The notes below the pieces were generated by a model. It saw only the letters and a program-made list of their open reading frames with translations. It was not told where the DNA came from and searched no databases. A stretch of 64,000 nt of DNA from Lonicera japonica (taxonomy: Eukaryota; Streptophyta; Magnoliopsida; Dipsacales; Caprifoliaceae), in NCBI GenBank assembly GCA_021464415.1, contig CM038468.1:186001-250000 (forward strand), given 5' to 3'. Below are positions 22,666-33,160 of the stretch, in pieces. The position numbers were made by a program, and so were the translations under genes. Position 1 is the first letter of the stretch. Each line of letters begins with the position of its first letter.

Positions 22666-24732
22666 ATGTCTTATTTTAATTTTGAGCAAAGTTGGCGTGA
22701 TGAGGAGTTTGAAAGGGATAGTGCGCGAGTAAGAAATCTAAAAATTAGACAGCGCAAGTGGTTAAGTGAAACTCCTAATGGGGGAAGGAGAAAACAAAAT
22801 TTGGGTAGTAGTACGAAAAAGGCTTCCTTGTTTGATGATGAGGATTGTTCTAAGTTTAACGAACTGTTTTCCAAAACTTATGAGCAATTTAAGAGGAGGG
22901 AAAGTTTTGTGCCAAACCAAATTGAAGAGCTTGCCGTAGAAGGTGAATTGCTAGCTGAATGTGGTGACCTAAGCGTGCGAGCAAATATATTTCGAACTAG
23001 ATGCCTCGTGCAAGAGAAGGTGTGTAGTTTGATAATTGATGGGGGAGTTTACTCAAACTTTGCTAGCACAACAATGATTGAGAAGTTGAAACTGCCTACG
23101 TTCAAGCACCCGTGTCCTTATAAGTTGCAATGGCTGAATGATAATGGAGTGATAAGGGTGAACGAGCAAGTGCTTATTTCTCTTGCCATTGGAAAGTACA
23201 AGGATGAAGTTTTATGCGATGTGGTTCCAATGCAAGCCGGCCACATTATTTTGGGTCGACGATGGCAACTTGATAGGCAAGTCAATTACAACGGTGTTTC
23301 CAATAAATACTCTTTCAAGATGAATGAAAGAACCGTTACTCTTGTTCCATTGCCACCAAAGCAAGCTTATGAAGATCAAATGAAGTTACAAAAGGAGAGT
23401 GATCAAAAAAGAGAGAGTGAGCGAAAACAAGAGGAGAGTGGTGAAGGAGTGGAAAGGAAAGAGTGCGAAGATGAAAAGAAAGAAGGAGAGAGAAAAATAA
23501 AAGAGAGTAATGAAAAGAGAGAGGCTGAGGTAATAGAGAGAGAAAAAGAAAATTCAGTGATCTTTAGTGAGAATGAGTTTGAAAAAGACTTGAGTGAAGT
23601 GATGGAGATTGAGGCAAAAAAGAGTGAATCGGAGGAAGAATTTTCAAATACTAACAATTTTAATCCCGTTTTGCCTATATATATTGTGTCTTATTTGCAG
23701 GGAGTTGGAGATCAACACCAAGGAAAAGTTGAGTTGGCACATGGCCAACAAGCTTTAAAGCAAAGAGTTGGTGAGTTTTCTAAGTTGGAATTGGTAAGTT
23801 GTTCTCCGAAGAAATTATTTGGATTTAAAACAACATATGGCTTGTTTGAATGGGTAACTAATTCTTTGATTTTGAATAATGCTTTTATGAGTTTAAAGAA
23901 TCAAATTTTTGAGCCATTCTTGGGAAAAATTGTTTTGAAAGGCTTTGATCGTTGGAATGTCATACTGTCACATAGCAATAGTAGTTTGAATTGTTACTTA
24001 TCGATTAGTTGGAATGATCAATTGCTTATGATGAGTTTTGATGCACTAACCGCTAACCTCAAGAAGTGCACTCTTGGCACGAATGAGACTATGTTTCTTT
24101 GCTTTGATGAGAGTGTTGTAGGTAAGCCGGATTTAGCGGAGGAGTTGAGTAGCATGGTAGCCGTGGAGCTTGATGAGTTTGAAAAGAATTCAGAGATTAA
24201 ATGCAGAGGGGAGCAAGGAATTTCCAAGGCAGCCATGGAAGCGAGGAGGATCTTTGCAAAAGGAAGAGAAGAGATTCTAGCCAAAGAACCGGAGTTGGAA
24301 GTTGATGAAGTGGAGCATGTAGACTTCATTGGAGTGGACAAGTACGATTTCCATCCACAACATCAGCTAGGAAGTTTCTTCAATGAACTAAAGATGATCG
24401 AGTTGAAGCATCGCCTCAAGTTTGATGAATTCCATTTGTCGAAGAAGGCCAAGCAACAAACGGATAGATGTGGGTTGAATCAAGCAATGCATAGCAAAGA
24501 TTCGAGGACGAATCTTCTTGAAGAAGAGGGGTATGATATGATCCGGTCTAGCTCCAATTTCTATTCAACCATGGTGGCTCGTGGCATTCTAAATGATGAT
24601 CCATACCTGATGAATTACAAGGATAGAGCATGGAAATTCAAAAGGAATTCCATAGAATTTCAAGACTCCTATATTATTTCCTTTAATTATTTAGGAGTTT
24701 ATTTTAGTTGTCTTATTTTATTATTCAATTAG
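22666..24732 (+). CDS. Gag-protease-like protein of the non-autonomous element
   Basis: Predicted 688 aa from the ATG at 22666, six bases after a splice-acceptor-like TTGCAG. Residues 1-100 are basic and unlike known capsid domains. Residues ~115-225 form a retropepsin-like domain: VCSLIIDGG (catalytic loop DGG, as in many plant Gypsy proteases rather than DSG), then KLQWLND, CDVVPMQAGHIILGRRW. Residues ~240-330 are a highly charged E/K/R segment, likely helical. The C-terminal part has no recognised domain but carries a DSRTNL motif like those at Gypsy pol ends. The frame has no stop before the 3' LTR, so its last 66 residues are encoded by LTR sequence. No reverse transcriptase, RNase H or integrase is present. 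Role is inferred as a structural/protease protein; function without helper enzymes is doubtful. Confidence 0.8.
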   Translation: MSYFNFEQSWRDEEFERDSARVRNLKIRQRKWLSETPNGGRRKQNLGSSTKKASLFDDEDCSKFNELFSKTYEQFKRRESFVPNQIEELAVEGELLAECGDLSVRANIFRTRCLVQEKVCSLIIDGGVYSNFASTTMIEKLKLPTFKHPCPYKLQWLNDNGVIRVNEQVLISLAIGKYKDEVLCDVVPMQAGHIILGRRWQLDRQVNYNGVSNKYSFKMNERTVTLVPLPPKQAYEDQMKLQKESDQKRESERKQEESGEGVERKECEDEKKEGERKIKESNEKREAEVIEREKENSVIFSENEFEKDLSEVMEIEAKKSESEEEFSNTNNFNPVLPIYIVSYLQGVGDQHQGKVELAHGQQALKQRVGEFSKLELVSCSPKKLFGFKTTYGLFEWVTNSLILNNAFMSLKNQIFEPFLGKIVLKGFDRWNVILSHSNSSLNCYLSISWNDQLLMMSFDALTANLKKCTLGTNETMFLCFDESVVGKPDLAEELSSMVAVELDEFEKNSEIKCRGEQGISKAAMEARRIFAKGREEILAKEPELEVDEVEHVDFIGVDKYDFHPQHQLGSFFNELKMIELKHRLKFDEFHLSKKAKQQTDRCGLNQAMHSKDSRTNLLEEEGYDMIRSSSNFYSTMVARGILNDDPYLMNYKDRAWKFKRNSIEFQDSYIISFNYLGVYFSCLILLFN
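24519..24533 (+). other. Polypurine tract
   Basis: AAGAAGAGGGGTA abuts the 3' LTR and would prime plus-strand DNA synthesis. It lies inside the coding frame. Confidence 0.8.
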
Positions 24733-25195
24733 GAATTAGATTAGTAGTTTCCTTTTGAATAAGTTTCCTTATTATTTATTATTAATTTTCTTATTATATT
24801 AGGATTATTCTAGAAGTTATTTTCCTTTTCTAAGTAGGAATTAGTTTCCTTTTTGAATTAGGATTAAGGCTTTGTTTACTCCTATTTAAAGGAGGCACAT
24901 TATTGTTTTATGATTAAGCTTTGATGATTAATAATATTGAGAGTTTTCTCTTTGTGTTCTCTAAGAACATGTTGAACATGTTGAATTGATTAATTCAATT
25001 GTTCTTGACTTATCAATCAATTCTCCACCAATTGATTGTGGCGTCTTCGACTATACCGAGGTTCGCGCTTCTTTAAGCGTTGGGTTGAGGTTTCCGCCTT
25101 CCATCTTTCGACGTATTCCAAGGTTCTTGCTACGTTTGTATCAAGGGTTGAGGATCCATTAGCCTGGCTAGAAAAGACGATCCGGGTTCGCGTCA
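24534..25195 (+). repeat. 3' LTR of the young non-autonomous element
   Basis: 662 bases, near-identical to the 5' LTR, same TG...CA ends, followed by the CACCT duplication. Confidence 0.95.
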
Positions 25196-26480
25196 CACCT
25201 GTTGCACGTCTAGAAGCTATTCGCATGCTACTTGCTTATTCATGTTTTAAGAATTTTAAATTATATCAAATGGATGTGAAAAGTGCTTTCTTGAATGGTT
25301 TTATTGAAGAGGAAGTTTATGTGAAACAACCTCCCGGTTTTGAAAATCATGTTTATCCGGATTATGTATTTAAATTGTCTAAAGCTTTATATGGTTTAAA
25401 ACAAGCACCTAGGGCATGGTATATGATAGATTAAGTTCATTTTTGCTTAACAATGGGTTTGTTAGAGGCAAAATTGATACTACCTTATTTATCAAAAATC
25501 ATAACAATGACATGCTACTTGTACAAATCTATGTTGATGATATTATATTTGGTTCTACTAATGACAATCTTTGCAAAGAATTTTCTACTTGTATGCAAAA
25601 GGAATTTGAAATGAGCATGATGGGAGAAATGAACTACTTCCTTGGATTACAATTGAAACAATGCAAAGAAGGCATCTTCATTAATCAAGAGAAGTATGTG
25701 AAGGAGCTTTTAAAGAAATTTGACATGTAAGGAGCCAAATCCATGAGCACTCCTATGAGTTCAACATTGAAACTTGACAAAGACGAGAAAGGTAAAAGTG
25801 TGGACATCAAGAAATATCGAGGTATGATCGGTAGCTTATTGTATTTGACGGCCTCTAGGCCGGATATTATGTTTAGTGTATGTCTTTGTGCATGATTCCA
25901 AGCGAATCCTAAAGAATCACATTTACTTGCCGTAAAACGAATTTTTCGTTATCTTTCCGGTACTAGTTCATTGGGTTTATGGTACCCAAGAGAGAACTCA
26001 TTTGACTTAATAAGTTATTCCGATGCGGATTTTGCAGGTTACAAAATCGATAGAAAAAGCACTAGTGGCACATGTCATTTTTTAGGACACGCACTAGTAT
26101 CTTGGTCAAGTAAGAAACAAAATTCGGTGGCCCTTTCAACGGCCGAAGCCGAATACGTGGCGGCCGGAAGTTGTTGTGCACAAACTTTATACATTAAACA
26201 ACAACTAGAGGACTTTGGAATTAGTCTTAGCCACATTCCTATAAAATGTGACAACACAAGTGCCATAAGTTTGACCAAGAACCCCATACAACATTCACAC
26301 ACTAAGCACATTGAGATAAGATATCATTTTATTCGTGATCATGTGCAAAAAGGTGATGTTGATGTTGAATTCGTTGGCACCGAATCGCAATTTGCGGATA
26401 TATTCACTAAACCACTTTCGGATGATCGTTTTTGCACTATTCGACGTGAACTCGGTATGACTAGAGCTTGTGATATCTAG
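25196..26480 (+). pseudogene. SIRE copy 2 reverse transcriptase (rest) and RNase H
   Basis: Reading resumes after the insertion with VARLEAIRMLLAY and QMDVKSAFLNGFIEEEVYVK. A frame change after QAPRAWY (about 25425) leads to the active-site block LVQIYVDDIIFGSTN (25519-25563, the YVDD box). A stop follows KKFDM (25728) and another lies near 25892. RNase H is clear in a long uninterrupted block (25971-26480): SYSDADFAGYKIDRKSTSGT, VALSTAEAEYVA and FADIFTKPL at the end. Gene order and motifs are those of Ty1/copia. The lesions rule out activity. Confidence 0.85.
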
Positions 26481-26841
26481 TTTATTCTAAAAAGTTCATA
26501 AAATGGATTGATAATGCTTAATTTTGAGCATACATTATTTTATGCTTAATTTTCTTTTATTTTTATTTTATAAAATTTGCTTGCATTAACGTACACATTA
26601 TTATGAGTATTAACAAATATTTTTGCAGCTTTAGATTGATAATTACTGATTCCCTACTTTTTGATGAAGAAAAAGGGGGAGAAGTATGTGTGTGGTTATG
26701 CAAGTATTTTCATTTTAATAATTGCTTGTATATTTTTATCGATGCACCTATTTAGGGGGAGCATATTATTTATATGCTTAAAATTATTATCTTTTTATAA
26801 ACACACATTAACTCTATTGTCATCATCAAAAAGGGGGAGAT
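26481..26841 (+). other. 3' tail with multiple polypurine tracts (SIRE copy 2)
   Basis: Purine tracts AAAAAGGGGGAGAAG (about 26669-26683), AGGGGGAGC (about 26754-26762) and AAAAAGGGGGAGA (26828-26840) occur before the 3' LTR. Multiple tracts of this kind are a Sirevirus hallmark. No env-like gene is present. Confidence 0.7.
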
Positions 26842-28401
26842 TGTTGACCTTAAAGTCAATTAATCTTATTTTGATAATTACAATAAGTTAATATAGTGTT
26901 ATTTAACTCGGTTGTTCCAATGATGATAGCCATTAGACGATATCTTTTCCAACCAAGTGTGACGTCAAACCGATATAGTCAAACTCTTACACAAAGCTCC
27001 ACAAATGCTTTCACTCACAAGAAATGAACTCAAATGATATCCATGTGCTTCACAAAGAATCAAAACCAAGAAAGGATCAAGAACATCAAACAAGTAAAGA
27101 TACGCACAAGAAAATCAAGCATCACGAAGACTCGAATTATCATTAAATGGAGTGAGTGCTTAGATTTTATGTAAAGATACTTTATTGATCAAATTTCTAT
27201 AGCTCAAACATATTCATGCATCTTTTAAAGATTGATTCAAACTAGCTTGAAATTGAATTTATTTGAAAAACATCATTTTACAAAAACCGAGTTTCAAAAT
27301 AAATTCATATTAATTTTAAATGATCATATTTTAAGCTATAATAAAAATGGGTATCTTAGAAACACATATTTGAGGTTCAAAAATCATTAGAAATTTATTT
27401 GGAACTAAATTATTAAATTGAAAAAATATTTTTATTTTTCGTTTAAAATTCGCTCAATTTTTGCCCAGTTTTGATCTAACGGTGAAATGGAGGACTTCCC
27501 GAACTCCGATCATTTTGAAATTTTTACAGTAGTTAGACAACATCTTCTGGAAATTTTGACTAAAATTTGAGCATGATCCAACGGTTAAATTGGGAGAAAT
27601 TAACAAAACAAATTTGAATTTTTTTGTCAAAACTAGCTGTTGGAAAGTTTGAAAATGTATACCTTGGAGCCAAAACCTCTCTTAATCATCCCCAACGGCC
27701 ATATGATTTTGTAAGCTATAAATATGATGTCTTAGACATGTTTTAACACACTTGAATCATTCTACAAACTTATTTTACATATATACAAAGTTATTCAAGT
27801 ATTCAATTCATCTTATTGATCAAATTCTTCATTTTTGAGCTATATATTTTTGATCAATTTTGATATCTCTTAGTGTGAGCTTCATTTGTATTTTGTTATA
27901 CACAAGAGAGATATTGTACATTGGTGTTTGTCACCAAAAACTTGTTCAAATTATTTTTGTGAGAGGTGTATCTCATAGAATTAGCAAGAGGGATTTCTTG
28001 TGAGAGTATTGAGAGTGTTTCAATACTTGTAAGAGTGTGTGAGCAGAATACACTTGTAGAGGTTTGATCTTCACCCGGAAGGAGATCGGTTATAGTGGAA
28101 ATTCTCGGGGAACTAACCGAGCGCGGAGTAGGGGGAACAAGCCGAACCGTGTGGACAAAAAAAAATCTTCGACTTCAAATTGGTTCAATCTTTCTTACTC
28201 AATCTCTTTATTATTGATTGTTTAAATTGTTTGAGATTACTTATTTATTTGCTCTTATACTTGATTGTTTATTTGCTTACATTCCTTGATAAATTTGTTT
28301 AGTAAATTATTTTACTTAAACATTTTCGAAAAGATTTTTAATTCCGCATTAAGTTTTTAAAACCCTATTCACCCCCCCTCTAGGGTATTTTCTGACCTAC
28401 A
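26842..28401 (+). repeat. 3' LTR of SIRE copy 2
   Basis: Starts TGTTGACCTTAAAG after the polypurine tract and ends TTTTCTGACCTACA. 1560 bases. Shares order and text with the SIRE copy 1 LTR. Both end with an AAAACCCTATTC then a C-run just before the terminal GAC/GATC..ACA. Confidence 0.85.
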
Positions 28402-29788
28402 AAAACAATAGTATTTTAACAAATTTACTTACGATTATAACTTATTCATCTCAAATCAATCTAAACCTAGGGTTTCTACTCAAAGTTGCATATGCATGGG
28501 GCTTGGGTCAATTGCTTTGGGTAGTTTTGATAGATTTACATCATATATGACATCAATAACTATTTTAGACAAAAAGCCCTAATTGGAAGTGATTTATGAG
28601 AAAGTTTAGTATATGACCTTCAAGTACGTATACGATTATATACGCTAATCTTTGATACACTTATGTATGATGTCATATATGGGATTAAAAGTATATTTTG
28701 TACAAAGTTACATATATTGATGGTATTGTTGTTGTATTTTAAGCTATGAACCATATTTATGAGATTTTCTACTTACCTAGCCAGTCCGTAAGTATGCTGG
28801 TCAAAAACATATATATGTTTTGAATAAATTAAGTCTTTAAATCATATTGGGAGGCTAATTGGGAACTCGTATACATTGTTTTATTGTATTAGACTTGGCT
28901 TGGGACCAAATTGATGAAAGCATGTGAAAACTCCCAAACTAATGATTTTTTGGTTTCCTTTATTAACTGACGGACTTGGCGGATCTTGTTCAATTAATCT
29001 CAACAACAATACCACTACGTGTTTTACAAAGTGTATAAGTACCCATAACCTAGATGGATATATACATATATACAAGTTTTACGAATACATATAGAATGCA
29101 TGTATATTCATATCTATATATGTTGGATTTTATATTCTTATGATTTCATTGATTCGATGAGATGATTATTGTGATTTTATATCGGATGGCCACACCGTTC
29201 GTATTAGATAGATGGTGATCACCGGTAGCGTATAGCCTTGGTGGCTATGTGAGTATTATTGTATCGTGCGCCTTTATGGCGGCTTGAGGTAGCGTATGCC
29301 TGTGTGGCTGCGTGAGGTAGCATATGCCTGTGTGGTTGCGTGAGGTAGCGTCTAGGTGGACCTGGTAGGTGGTCCCTGCCTTGGGCAGAAGAAACCGATT
29401 TGCTAGCTATCTCTGTGCACAGTAGATTATGAAAATCCTAGACGTGAGTATGATATCTGTGATTGATGTGATAGATCTAGTCGCGGTGTTGTGGCATATT
29501 CAGTATGATGATGCATATATATACTTATATTGCCTTCTTATACTTTGGGTTGGGGTCATTATACATAAACATTTCACGAAAGGTTTTTCTTGCATAGGCT
29601 GCTTCATAAATATATTATATATGTATATGTACTTATATTTGTATATACAAAAAGGAATGCATTTTACCCTGAGGCGACTTATTACAGAGAAGCAGCACAT
29701 AAACTATTTTCATTAGATTGAATTGCATGGCATGCATGATTTTTAACCTATTTTCCTATACGAACCCTTATAGTTCCCATTGAGCCCG
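28402..29788 (+). repeat. Gypsy LTR fragment interrupted by Tat element A and a solo LTR
   Basis: The final text (GAACCCTTATAGTTCCCATT then GAGC) matches 32633-32655 inside the solo LTR, so this is part of a related Tekay-like LTR. At 29222-29345 a GTAGCGTATGCCTGTGTGGC unit is repeated about four times. It is cut at 29788/33160 by the insertion of element A and the solo LTR. Its remainder should lie beyond the right end of the window. Confidence 0.5.
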
Positions 29789-32700
29789 TGTAACACCCCG
29801 TACTTTCATTCCACTGTATTCACCTCCGTTCATACGTTCGTTTCACCTCGGGTGGTGAAATCATGATTTATGGAGTCCCGTAGCATTCTATCACTTCTTA
29901 CAAGTCATGTGAGTGTTCGTTTAATGATTCGGGCGGTCCGAATCGGTTTTGGTTCGTAAATTATGAGTTTTGGTCTTACGCGATTCCTTTGTTTATAGCC
30001 AACTTTTGAGCACCATAACTTCTTCATATTGTTTCTGATTTGGACTCCGTTAGTTCCACTTTCTAATTTTCATATCATTCTACAACTTTCATGTTTTGAC
30101 CGAAGTCCAATTCGCACTCCTCCTTGGTCAAAACAGGGCCCGAAGTAGGCCCATCGCTAAATTCTGTTCGTTCAGTAGCGCTTTGGCAGAGCGCTGTCTT
30201 CGGTGAATTTCTGGGAATTATTCATCCCGAATTTGGGTAAAATTTTTCTTAAAAGTTGTAGATCTTTGAATTAGCTTTCCGTGGACATAAAGATCACCTT
30301 AATCGGAGTTCCGAGCAAGAAGTTATGACAAAATTACGAACAGTGCTCTAGGTCCAAAATGCCTGTGCTAGCAGTGGACTCCATGATCGATCATGGGGGA
30401 GACCATGATCCATCATGGTACAACACTAAGTCGTGTTCTACCACTTTTACGCCATTTTAAGCCTCCTTCACCCCCATTTTTGAGCCATAACCTCAGAGGG
30501 AGTTAGAGAGAGATCAGAGCTCGTTTATGAGGATTCTTGGAGAGATTTTTACACATCTCTCACTTCAAACCAAATATCAAAACCCAAAATCATCCACACA
30601 CCTCTCCAATCATTATTCATCATCTTCCTCCTCATTCTTCCGCCATTGGAGATCGAGCTTAGAGCTAGGGCTTGGTGATTTGACTTCCGCACACCATTAA
30701 CTTCGAGATACAAATTCTCTAAGGTGGGAACAACTCTACTAAACTTATTTTTCAACTCATTACTCCTTGTATCAAATAATTTCATATAAAATAGGATTTT
30801 TACATACAAACCCTAGGTTTATAGGGCGCGTATGGGATTGGTTTGATTTAGGGCCAAATTAGTGAGGCGTATGAGTATATTATCATTTACGTATCCCTTA
30901 TTATCCATCCTCACCACGTTATGAGCTCCTCACTTGTATTTGTACATCATACGCACCCTATAGTTACATGTATGAACTAAATAGCGAGTAGACTGAGGTT
31001 TCTGAGCGTAAGGTGCCTTGTTTTGGTTTGCTACAGTTAAAGACACGTACACAATAACAATTGAGTCTAGGGTCTCGTATGGCACATGAAAAATACTTAT
31101 GGTGATAGTATATTCCCATTACCCTCTAGTAATGTTGTGAACTGTACCTTAAAGCACGTGGGTTTCCATAGTCACATGTACGCATATGACTAGGGCGTGG
31201 TAGATATATTGATAGAGCAATAACCCATATAACCAGTGATCGGTTAAATAATATAGTTGAAGGCTACAATAAGATACGAATGGGTAAAGTTAACACATAA
31301 AACTTGACATGGGAAGCTGTATATGGTATTGATACGAATGGCCACATGTGTATTGTGATGTTATATGTACATATCAGTACGGGATTGATAAAATAGATGA
31401 TTGTGTATTGATCTTCTACATACATGTGTGTATGGGATGATATGTTGTGGTGTTATATGTATTGTATGGGACGTTGTATATTATATCAATACGGAATGCC
31501 ATATGTGTGACGATTGATTTGCCTAAAGGCTTATTGCTAGCTCTAGTCCATGATAGGTCCCAGGCTCCGTCTCTAACGATTGAGACTTTAAGTTGGGACA
31601 GAGAGCCCCTGGGTGCAAGACCCGAAACCGTGCACGGAAAATAACGGGAGGCCCTGCTGCTGCGTGGTTGAAAGGCCACGAAATGCAGACCTGGTTGTAC
31701 GCTTGGACGACTACCGGTGTTACGATTAAACATTGATAATATAGAAACCAACGAGAGGCACAGCTGCCGCGTGGGTGAAAGGCCACGAAACGCAGATGGA
31801 AACGAACGGGAGGCCCTGCTACCGCGTGGGTGAAAGGCCACGAAATGCAGACTGAATTGGAAGACTATTGGTATCTTTCTAATTGTTGAGATTATATTAC
31901 TCATTGAAATACACATGGTATATCATTGAGAATAAAGAAATTATATCTCGAATGACATTTAAATGACTCGAATCTAGATGTGATGTGATGCTGATCTTGA
32001 GAAATGTTATTGCATTATATCTTATGAATAATATAAGAATGAATGCGTAGATTATGATACGAATTATAATGCACATAGGGACGCAGTGACAATCATAATG
32101 AACTAACTAGTAAAGTGGCAATTATAACTAATGCAATGGCTAATTAGGAGAAAGTTGACGTGTAACGCTAAGGGTGGATAAGCTAGTTATATAGCCTATT
32201 GGTCAGCCAAGTATGGATCCATAACGTACTATAATTAAAGAGGAAACAATGAATACTTGGCCTATAGTTACGAAATTCGATGGTATTGTGGGATAGGTAG
32301 GAATGGTGTCAATACACACCTTATAACATATCCATTCAGCATAACGAACCTTAGGAAGCTATTACTTGTGGTGAAACGGCTTTAGGCTAACAACCCTAAG
32401 GGGTTATGAAAACACGTAAGAGATTTACCTTAGAGAGAGTAGAGGGTTGAGGTCAGTAAGTTAGGTAGAGCTTCTGGTGGCTAGGATAGGAGTCCCAGCG
32501 TGGTTCAGCATGCACTTGTGCGTGGATTACATTGCATGGCATTGTTTTGAAACTATTATAATAAAGTAAGGCATTTACTTTCCATATAAACATGCACGTA
32601 CTTGCGTATGCAATGTGTACTTTCTATACAAAACCTATATAGTTCCCACTGAGCCAGGATTTGGCTCATTCCCCTTTTCTAAACAGTTTTGCAGGCTAGG

Positions 32701-33154
32701 CTTCGAGGATTGGCGCGTGGTTCACAAATTTAGAGGCCTCTGATGTCCTTAAACCTTTTAGTCCTCCTCAGGAATGATTATATTACATAATTGATTTTGA
32801 TCATGTTGCAATGTATATAAACATTCTTATAAGAACTGGATTTTGGTATTAATGTATCAAGGACATGTAATAAGGTTTATGTAAATGGTCTTCATATGTG
32901 GAGTTGATTTAAATGTGGTTTGATGTGATTCCACTTGTATGGAACGTGGTTTAAATGTTACATGACAATTTATTGATGAAATGAACTCCACATGCCGAAG
33001 TTTTCTAAATTGGGATTTCTAAAAATCATTTTTTTATTAAAGTAAAGTTTTTTTTAGTTACGATTTTATATCTTAAACCCGCCGTCGAGCACTGCATCCG
33101 TGATTAACTGGGTCCCGGAGGTGAAAATCTCAAAAAGGGATTCGGGGCGTCACA
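29789..33154 (+). repeat. Complete solo LTR, Tekay/Del-like Gypsy (3366 bp)
   Basis: Begins TGTAACACCCCGTAC and ends GGGGCGTCACA, so the ends are an inverted TGT..ACA with the shared GTAACACCCC / GGGGCGTCAC pattern. It is flanked by the 5-base duplication GCCCG at 29784-29788 and 33155-33159. No internal coding region remains, so it arose by LTR-LTR recombination. At 31639-31860 a ~50-base unit with GGCCACGAAA.GCAGA occurs three times. Its length suits the long LTRs of the Del/Tekay chromovirus lineage, inferred from the LTR start motif only. Confidence 0.85.
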
Positions 33155-33160
33155 GCCCGT

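Larger units (their letters stand above)
20981..25195 (+). mobile_element. Young non-autonomous LTR retrotransposon (4215 bp)
   Basis: Two LTRs (20981-21643, 24534-25195) begin TGATATGATCC and end TTCGCGTCA. A target-site duplication CACCT occurs at 20976-20980 and 25196-25200. Removing the element rejoins the Copia reverse transcriptase motif (EETYAP then VARLEAIRM), which independently proves both borders. By eye the LTRs differ by one substitution (near 21308/24861) and one T-run indel (near 21200), so insertion is recent. The single long frame codes a protease-containing protein but no reverse transcriptase or integrase, so a helper element is needed. Codon text of the protease region resembles plant Ty3/gypsy elements. 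Confidence 0.95.
18104..28401 (+). mobile_element. SIRE-lineage Ty1/copia element, 5' end in gap, interrupted
   Basis: Order: gag, protease, integrase, reverse transcriptase, RNase H, a tail with several polypurine tracts, and a 3' LTR (26842-28401). This is the Copia gene order. Reverse transcriptase is split by a 4215-base non-autonomous LTR element at 20981-25195. Several frameshifts and stops make it inactive. The 5' LTR is missing because of the gap, so LTR divergence cannot be used to date it. Confidence 0.85.
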
